Shown one piece after another: positions 59,767-64,000 of a stretch of DNA of 64,000 bases. The DNA comes from Janthinobacterium sp. 1_2014MBL_MicDiv. Its GTDB lineage: Bacteria > Pseudomonadota > Gammaproteobacteria > Burkholderiales > Burkholderiaceae_D. The translations under genes were made by a program, and so were the position numbers. Numbering within the stretch: position 1 is the stretch's first letter; each line of letters starts with the position of its first letter. A model generated the notes under the pieces. It ran no database searches. It was not told the origin of the DNA and saw only the letters and a program-made list of their open reading frames with translations. Where the stretch lies: NCBI RefSeq assembly GCF_001865675.1, contig NZ_CP011319.1:62001-126000 (forward strand), in the 5' to 3' direction.

Positions 59767-61920
59767 TTACTCGGCGCCCATTTCTTTCAGCAGGTTGTCT
59801 GCGTGGTCGATGTGTTTCATGTTCCACAGCATGTAGCGCAGGTCGACCTGGATCGAACGGGTGTTGGCCTTGTTGTAGTCCCAATCGGAGATGATCGAGT
59901 CCAGCGTGCCGTCGAATGCCAGGCCGATGAATTCGCCTTTCGAGTTCAGGGCTGCCGAACCGGAGTTGCCGCCGGTGATGTCCAGGGTCGCCAGGTAGTC
60001 GACCGGCACGGTTTTCAGCTTCGGATCGACGAATTTACCGAAGTCCTTGGCTTTGATCGCGGCCAGTTGTTTCGCTGGTGCATTGAACTCGCCTTCGCCC
60101 GTGGCTTTGGCGACGACGCCATTGACGGTGGTGAATGCGGTCCAGGTGGTGCCATCGGCGCCATGGTCGCGGCCAGCCACTTTGCCGAAGGTCACGCGCA
60201 GGGTGCTGTTGGCGTCAGGATAGACGGCTTGGCCCTTGCTCTTCATGAAGGCGATCTTGGCTTTCATGTAGTTGGCGTACGCCTGCTGGATCTTGCCTCC
60301 CAGTTCTTCTTCTTCCGCTTCATTTTTCAGCGAATCCGGATACATGGCGACGGCGGCCTGGATGAAGCTGTCCTTGCTGGCCTGGAATTCAGCCGGCGTG
60401 CGTTTCAGCCATGCTGCGCGCTCTTCCTTGTCGGCCAGCTTGCTGCCGGCATACAGTTTGTCCAGAGCGGCGGCCAGGTCGGCTTGCGACATGCCATCCT
60501 TGATGCCGATGGCGGCGTCGAAGCTGGCGCGGCGCTGTGCTGCCGGTTGCGCGGCGTACTTGGTCAGGCTGTTCAGTACCAGCGCCTTGTCGACTTTTTC
60601 ATCGTAGGTGCGCTCGACCGACGTGATGCCCGACGACAGGCGCGGCAAGTCGCGCGTCTGGTAGCCGGACTTGCGTTCCGTATCGGCCTTGGTGCTTTCG
60701 TTCGACAGGCGGTACAGGCTGCGTGCCGTGTTCAGCAGGCGTGGCTGTGCGTAACCGAGGAAGAAATCGCGCTTGGTATCGGCATCGCGCTCGGCGATCA
60801 GCTTTTCCACTTGCTCGATGTCACCGGCAAATTCCGCCTTGCGGGCAGGATTGGCGTTGACCCAGGTTTTCAGGGCTTCGTGTTCCGTCGTCTTGCGCGC
60901 CAGGAAGTCGCTGCCGGCGTACGAGTCCAGCATGCCTTGGCGGTTCTTGTAGTAATTGTTCACGCCAGCGACCTGACCCGCGTATTTCAGGGCCACATCC
61001 TTGTTGTCCTTGGTTTCGCGCGCGATGATGGCCAGGGTTTCGCCCGACGCTTTCACGAAGGCCGGGTAGTTCCAGTCAAACGTGAACGCCACTTCCGATG
61101 GCAGGCGGTGACGGTTGGTGCGGCCAGGGTAGCCCAGCGCCATCACGAAATCGCCTTCTTTCAAGCCATCCTTGGCCAGTTTCAGCACGTGTTTTGGCTG
61201 GTACGGCACGTTGTCCTTGCTGAAGTCGGCAGCTTTGCCGTCCTTGCTGACGTAGGCGCGGTAGAAACCGTAGTCGCCCGTGTGGCGCGGCCACATCCAG
61301 TTGTCGGTGTCGCCGCCGAACTTGCCCACGCCGGCTGGCGGCGCGTGCACCAGGCGCACGTCGCGGATTTCCAGTTGCTTGATCAGGTAGAACTCCAGGC
61401 CGCCGTAGTAGCTCGACACGGTGCAGCGGAAGCCCGCTTCTTTTTCGCATTCGGCCACCAGTTTTTTCTGGTTTTTCTCGATGGCGCCGATGCGTGCCTT
61501 GCCTTGCAGCTTGGCCACGTCCGCCGTGATGATCTTGTCGCTGACGTTGGTCACGGCCGAGGTGACGAAGATGCGGCTGCCTGGGGCGGCCGGCAATTCT
61601 TCAGCGAAGGTCTTGGCCAGGAAACCGTTGGCCAGCAAATCGCGCTCTTTGGTCGAATTGACCGCCACGCTGTTGTAGACGCAATGGTGGTTGGTGGCAA
61701 CCAGGCCTTGCGGCGAAACAAACGAGGCCGAGCAACCGCCCAGGCTGACGATGGCGCCCATCGGGAATTCGGTCAGCTTGGTCAGGGTGGTCGGATCGAG
61801 TTTCAATCCGGCCGCTTTCAATTCCTTGGCTACTTGTGGCAGCTGTTGGGGCATCCACATGCCTTCATCGGCGTGTGCGAAGTTGCTCAGGATGGCGAGC
61901 GCGATTAGAGATTTTTTCAT
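59767..61920 (-). CDS. S46-family dipeptidyl-peptidase (DPP7/DPP11 type), exported
   Basis: A 717-residue serine peptidase that removes dipeptides from oligopeptides in the periplasm. Signal peptide MKKSLIALAILSNFAHA. The chymotrypsin-like triad is visible in TNHHC (76-80), GGDTDNW (202-208) and GGNSGS (Ser653). Gly671 in FIGLAFDG aligns by position with residue 673, Gly in DPP7 (hydrophobic P1) and Arg in DPP11 (acidic P1), so DPP7-like specificity is expected. A good promoter lies ~80 bases upstream. The gene stands alone between the exported 191-residue gene and the GlsB-type gene. Confidence 0.92.
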   Translation of the reverse strand: MKKSLIALAILSNFAHADEGMWMPQQLPQVAKELKAAGLKLDPTTLTKLTEFPMGAIVSLGGCSASFVSPQGLVATNHHCVYNSVAVNSTKERDLLANGFLAKTFAEELPAAPGSRIFVTSAVTNVSDKIITADVAKLQGKARIGAIEKNQKKLVAECEKEAGFRCTVSSYYGGLEFYLIKQLEIRDVRLVHAPPAGVGKFGGDTDNWMWPRHTGDYGFYRAYVSKDGKAADFSKDNVPYQPKHVLKLAKDGLKEGDFVMALGYPGRTNRHRLPSEVAFTFDWNYPAFVKASGETLAIIARETKDNKDVALKYAGQVAGVNNYYKNRQGMLDSYAGSDFLARKTTEHEALKTWVNANPARKAEFAGDIEQVEKLIAERDADTKRDFFLGYAQPRLLNTARSLYRLSNESTKADTERKSGYQTRDLPRLSSGITSVERTYDEKVDKALVLNSLTKYAAQPAAQRRASFDAAIGIKDGMSQADLAAALDKLYAGSKLADKEERAAWLKRTPAEFQASKDSFIQAAVAMYPDSLKNEAEEEELGGKIQQAYANYMKAKIAFMKSKGQAVYPDANSTLRVTFGKVAGRDHGADGTTWTAFTTVNGVVAKATGEGEFNAPAKQLAAIKAKDFGKFVDPKLKTVPVDYLATLDITGGNSGSAALNSKGEFIGLAFDGTLDSIISDWDYNKANTRSIQVDLRYMLWNMKHIDHADNLLKEMGAE

Positions 61921-61997
61921 TCGAGTTCTTGTCTTTTACATGGTGGGAAGTCGGAATCAGCGTGCGTACCCAGTGTTTTTCTCAGCGGGCGATATAG

Positions 61998-62026
61998 AGT
62001 ATCCGTATCGAACTCGCACTAGTCAA
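61998..62026 (-). promoter_or_regulatory. Promoter of the S46 peptidase gene
   Basis: On the minus strand TTGACT (62021-62026), 17 bases, GATACT (61998-62003): -35 5/6 and -10 4/6 matches. Transcription would start near 61990, leaving a leader of ~70 bases. It sits in the 306-bp gap 61921-62226, the rest of which holds a GC-rich terminator (62171-62201) and a direct repeat ATTGTCC (62143-62161) of unknown meaning. Confidence 0.6.
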
Positions 62027-62170
62027 TCACATTTTCCGCAAGGCATGGTCGACATATATGGCAGAGTTACCACAGTTTCCAGTGCGCCATGGGTGAAAAC
62101 GGGCCGCCAGCGCGCATTTTCTCGTGCCGCGACTGTGGTATTGTCCATACAATTGTCCTGGCAGCAATAA

Positions 62171-62201
62171 AAATGGCCGGGCGCTTGCGCGGCCCGGCCA
62201 T
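62171..62201 (-). terminator. Terminator of the GlsB-type gene (minus strand)
   Basis: 9-bp stem ATGGCCGGG/CCCGGCCAT with an 11-base loop, followed on the minus strand by a T-run, about 26 bases past the stop of the small membrane protein gene. Confidence 0.85.
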
Positions 62202-62226
62202 CTCGAGAAGAACGGCGAGTCAGGAC

Positions 62227-62496
62227 TCAGCGGATTTTTCCACGACGTAAAAGATTGACGATGCCCAGCAGGATCACGGCGCCCAGGAACGAGACGAGCA
62301 GCGCAGACAGGCTGAAATTGTCGCTATTGATGGTACCCGTGCCAAACAGCGGCGCCAGTAGCCAGCCGCCGAGGAAGGCGCCGACGATGCCGACCACGAT
62401 ATTGAGGAAGATGCCCTGTTGCGCATCGGTTTTCATGACCATGCTGGCCAGCCAGCCGATGACGCCGCCAATAACGATCCAGATAATGAAATTCAT
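62227..62496 (-). CDS. GlsB/YeaQ/YmgE-family small membrane protein
   Basis: An 89-residue protein with two or three hydrophobic segments: FIIWIVIGGVIGWLASMVM, then GIFLNIVVGIVGAFLGGWLL, then a third in the C-terminal half (LLVSFLGAVILLGIVNLL). The glycine-rich GGVIGWLA and VGAFLGGW blocks are the family signature (transglycosylase-associated). Members are often induced by acid or general stress; the exact role is unknown. Confidence 0.88.
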   Translation of the reverse strand: MNFIIWIVIGGVIGWLASMVMKTDAQQGIFLNIVVGIVGAFLGGWLLAPLFGTGTINSDNFSLSALLVSFLGAVILLGIVNLLRRGKIR

Positions 62497-62605
62497 GTAA
62501 TCCTCCGCGCGATGGATGAGTGGTTTGCCATATCAGAAAAACATCATGGCAGCTGATACTGATGCCGCACGATAGAAAAGTCCAGCGGATTCGCGCTGCG
62601 CATGC

Positions 62606-62641
62606 AAAAGCCCGCCTGGCTGCGGGCAGCGAGGCGGGCTT
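62606..62641 (-). terminator. Terminator of the first YceI gene (minus strand)
   Basis: 10-bp perfect stem AAGCCCGCCT/AGGCGGGCTT with a hairpin-forming loop, followed on the minus strand by TTTT. It lies 31 bases past the stop. Confidence 0.85.
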
Positions 62642-62671
62642 GTCATGCGGCAAGGCGAGTGGAGCAGACCG

Positions 62672-63247
62672 TTAGTCGGCCTTGATGGCTTCCACCTGAA
62701 TCGCCAGTTTGACTTCCGGCGAGAACGCCGGCATGCCGTAGTTCAGGCCAAAGTCGCTGCGCTTGAATTCCGCACTGGCATCGGCGCCGCACACTTCACG
62801 CTTGTAGCGCGGGTGCATGATGCACTTGAACTTGCTCACGTTCAGCTTGACAGGCTTGGTCACGCCCAGCAGGGTCAGCTCGCCGTCGACTTCCACCAGC
62901 TGTTCGCCATTGAACTTGAACGATTTGCTCTTGTAGCTGATTTCCGGGAATTTTTCGACGTTGAACATGTCCGCTTTTTTCGCGTGCGTGTTCATGGCGT
63001 CGAGGCCGAAGTCGATCGAATCGGCGTCGATCACCAGGTCCAGGCTGCCCGTCTTGGCGGCGCGGTCCAGGGTAACGCTACCCTTGGTCTTGTTGAACTT
63101 GCCACGCCAGACGGACATGCCCATGTGATCGGCTTCAAAGCTGGGGAAGGTATGCGTCGGGTCGAGGTTGTAGGTGTCGGTGGCGGCCATGGCCGAACCG
63201 GCGCCGGCGGCTGCCAGCACGGCGATCATTAAGTGCGAAAATTTCAT
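62672..63247 (-). CDS. YceI-family lipid-binding-like periplasmic protein
   Basis: A 191-residue YceI protein with a signal peptide (MKFSHLMIAVLAAAGAGSAM). The lipocalin-like beta-barrel holds polyprenyl or similar lipids in known structures. Blocks are YNLDPTHTFPSFEADHMGMS, KGSVTLDRAAKTGSLDLVID and EISYKSKSFKFNGEQL. Two cysteines (in the C-terminal third, CIMHPRYKREVCG) could form a disulfide. It lies downstream of a second YceI gene, 135 bp apart, and the pair probably shares one transcript with an upstream gene outside the window. Confidence 0.9.
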   Translation of the reverse strand: MKFSHLMIAVLAAAGAGSAMAATDTYNLDPTHTFPSFEADHMGMSVWRGKFNKTKGSVTLDRAAKTGSLDLVIDADSIDFGLDAMNTHAKKADMFNVEKFPEISYKSKSFKFNGEQLVEVDGELTLLGVTKPVKLNVSKFKCIMHPRYKREVCGADASAEFKRSDFGLNYGMPAFSPEVKLAIQVEAIKAD

Positions 63248-63382
63248 GCAGATCCTATAGTTGAACAGGTGGTAGGGGTGTGCTTGGTAAGGCCTGAAAA
63301 ACGTTCAGGACCAGGCGCCTTGCCGCAGGCCGCATGAACGGACGGCCAGGCAAGAGCAACGCCATGGACGTTTTCCCGGGCC

Positions 63383-63937
63383 TTACTGTGCTGCGACGTG
63401 GAATTTGATGGTGACCTCGTCGGCAACCATGCTCGTGTCTTTCCACTCGCCTTCGCCGATGTTGTAGGTCAGGCGCTTGATCGGCAGGGCGCCGTCGAAC
63501 GTGTACTTGCCGCCGTCGGCTTTCACCGTCAGGGGGAAGGTCACGTCGGTGGCCTTGCCCTTGATGTTCAGCTTGCCGGTAACCGTCAGCTTGCCCGCGC
63601 CGGCCGCCTTGATGCTGCTCGAGACAAACGTGGCTTTCGGGAACTGGGCCGAGTTGAACCATTCTTTCTTGGCCACTTCCTTGTTGTATTCCGGATCGCC
63701 GATATCGATGCTGGCCGTGTCGATTTCCACCGACGCTTTCGAGGCGTCCGGCGTCGCCGGGTTGTAATCGATGGCGATATTGAATTTCTTGAATTTCGCT
63801 TCCACTGGCACATTCATTTGCTTGAAGACGGCCGATACGCTGGTCTTGGCGGGATCGACTTTCAGCAGGGTGGCGGCGGTGGCGGCCACGGACAGGCCCA
63901 GCAGTGAAGCGAGGACGATGCGTTGGGTGTTTTTCAT
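63383..63937 (-). CDS. YceI-family periplasmic protein, second copy
   Basis: A 184-residue YceI protein, signal peptide MKNTQRIVLASLLGLSVAATA. Blocks are LLKVDPAKTSVSAVFKQMNV, IDYNPATPDASKASVEIDTA and AQFPKATFVSSSIKAAGAGK. It is a diverged paralogue of the neighbouring copy, without its cysteine pair. In many betaproteobacteria two YceI genes follow a cytochrome b561 gene; the window ends before such a gene could be seen. TTTTCCTGGAG-type ribosome sequence lies upstream on the minus strand. Confidence 0.9.
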   Translation of the reverse strand: MKNTQRIVLASLLGLSVAATAATLLKVDPAKTSVSAVFKQMNVPVEAKFKKFNIAIDYNPATPDASKASVEIDTASIDIGDPEYNKEVAKKEWFNSAQFPKATFVSSSIKAAGAGKLTVTGKLNIKGKATDVTFPLTVKADGGKYTFDGALPIKRLTYNIGEGEWKDTSMVADEVTIKFHVAAQ

Positions 63938-64000
63938 CTTATTTTTCCTGGAGTTTCAGTGAGCAAGGGGAAGTGGACGTCAAGGCAGCATGCGTTTAAG

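Overview
The window is about 63% GC with dense, strongly GC3-biased genes. The gene content (queA-tgt-yajC-secD-secF, a 1575-residue NAD-glutamate dehydrogenase, the succinyltransferase arginine pathway, MdoC-type acyltransferase beside a LytTR regulator) fits a betaproteobacterium of the order Burkholderiales, most likely Oxalobacteraceae (Janthinobacterium/Massilia/Duganella type). The family placement is inference from recalled protein similarity. No rRNA, tRNA, prophage or CRISPR array was seen. Almost everything looks like ordinary chromosome.

Layout. 1-5.1 kb: tail of fadD, an OpgC-like acyltransferase divergent from a LytTR regulator gene that is cut by an in-frame amber codon, a Tat-exported PhoD-type phosphatase and a YciA-type thioesterase. 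5.2-16.4 kb: an Atm1-type ABC exporter, the glutamate/aspartate importer gltIJKL, a periplasmic amidohydrolase, pyrC, a DUF3025 gene, a Gfo/Idh/MocA dehydrogenase, an MFS transporter and a 41-residue membrane protein coupled to it. 16.4-17.6 kb: a REP-associated tyrosine transposase (RAYT) gene between two arrays of ~55-bp palindromic repeats, the one clear mobile-type element. 17.6-25.7 kb: recG, then queA-tgt (queuosine tRNA modification) and yajC-secD-secF (Sec translocon accessory complex). 25.7-30.1 kb: a ClpP-fold periplasmic protein coupled to a WYL regulator, a GST, a possible small RNA, a 56-residue ORF, an HDOD protein, an orphan 94-residue protein and a MarR regulator.

30.2-43.5 kb is a complete arginine catabolic island: an ArgR-type AraC regulator, then astC, the two arginine succinyltransferase subunits, astD, astB, a giant NAD-glutamate dehydrogenase and astE. 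Together they take arginine to succinate plus glutamate and on to 2-oxoglutarate. A site matching the remembered Pseudomonas ArgR half-site (TGTCGC-N8-AA) lies against the astC promoter, suggesting that the adjacent regulator controls the island.

43.6-64 kb holds DUF2167, DUF1993 and glycine-zipper proteins, an old-yellow-enzyme type reductase, an ABC-F ATPase, RidA, two amino-acid permeases (the second with a long structured leader), three peptidases (S9, M14, S46), a FUSC-family membrane protein, a small stress-type membrane protein and two YceI proteins. With gltIJKL and the arginine island, the window is rich in peptide and amino-acid scavenging functions.

Most unusual features: the amber-split LytTR gene, the RAYT/REP element with alternating spacer types, the glutamate dehydrogenase nested inside the arginine operon, the leader before the second permease, the possible sRNA/small-ORF region near 28 kb, and three convergent gene pairs that share one TTAA as stop codon on both strands. 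I saw no clear wholly new system.
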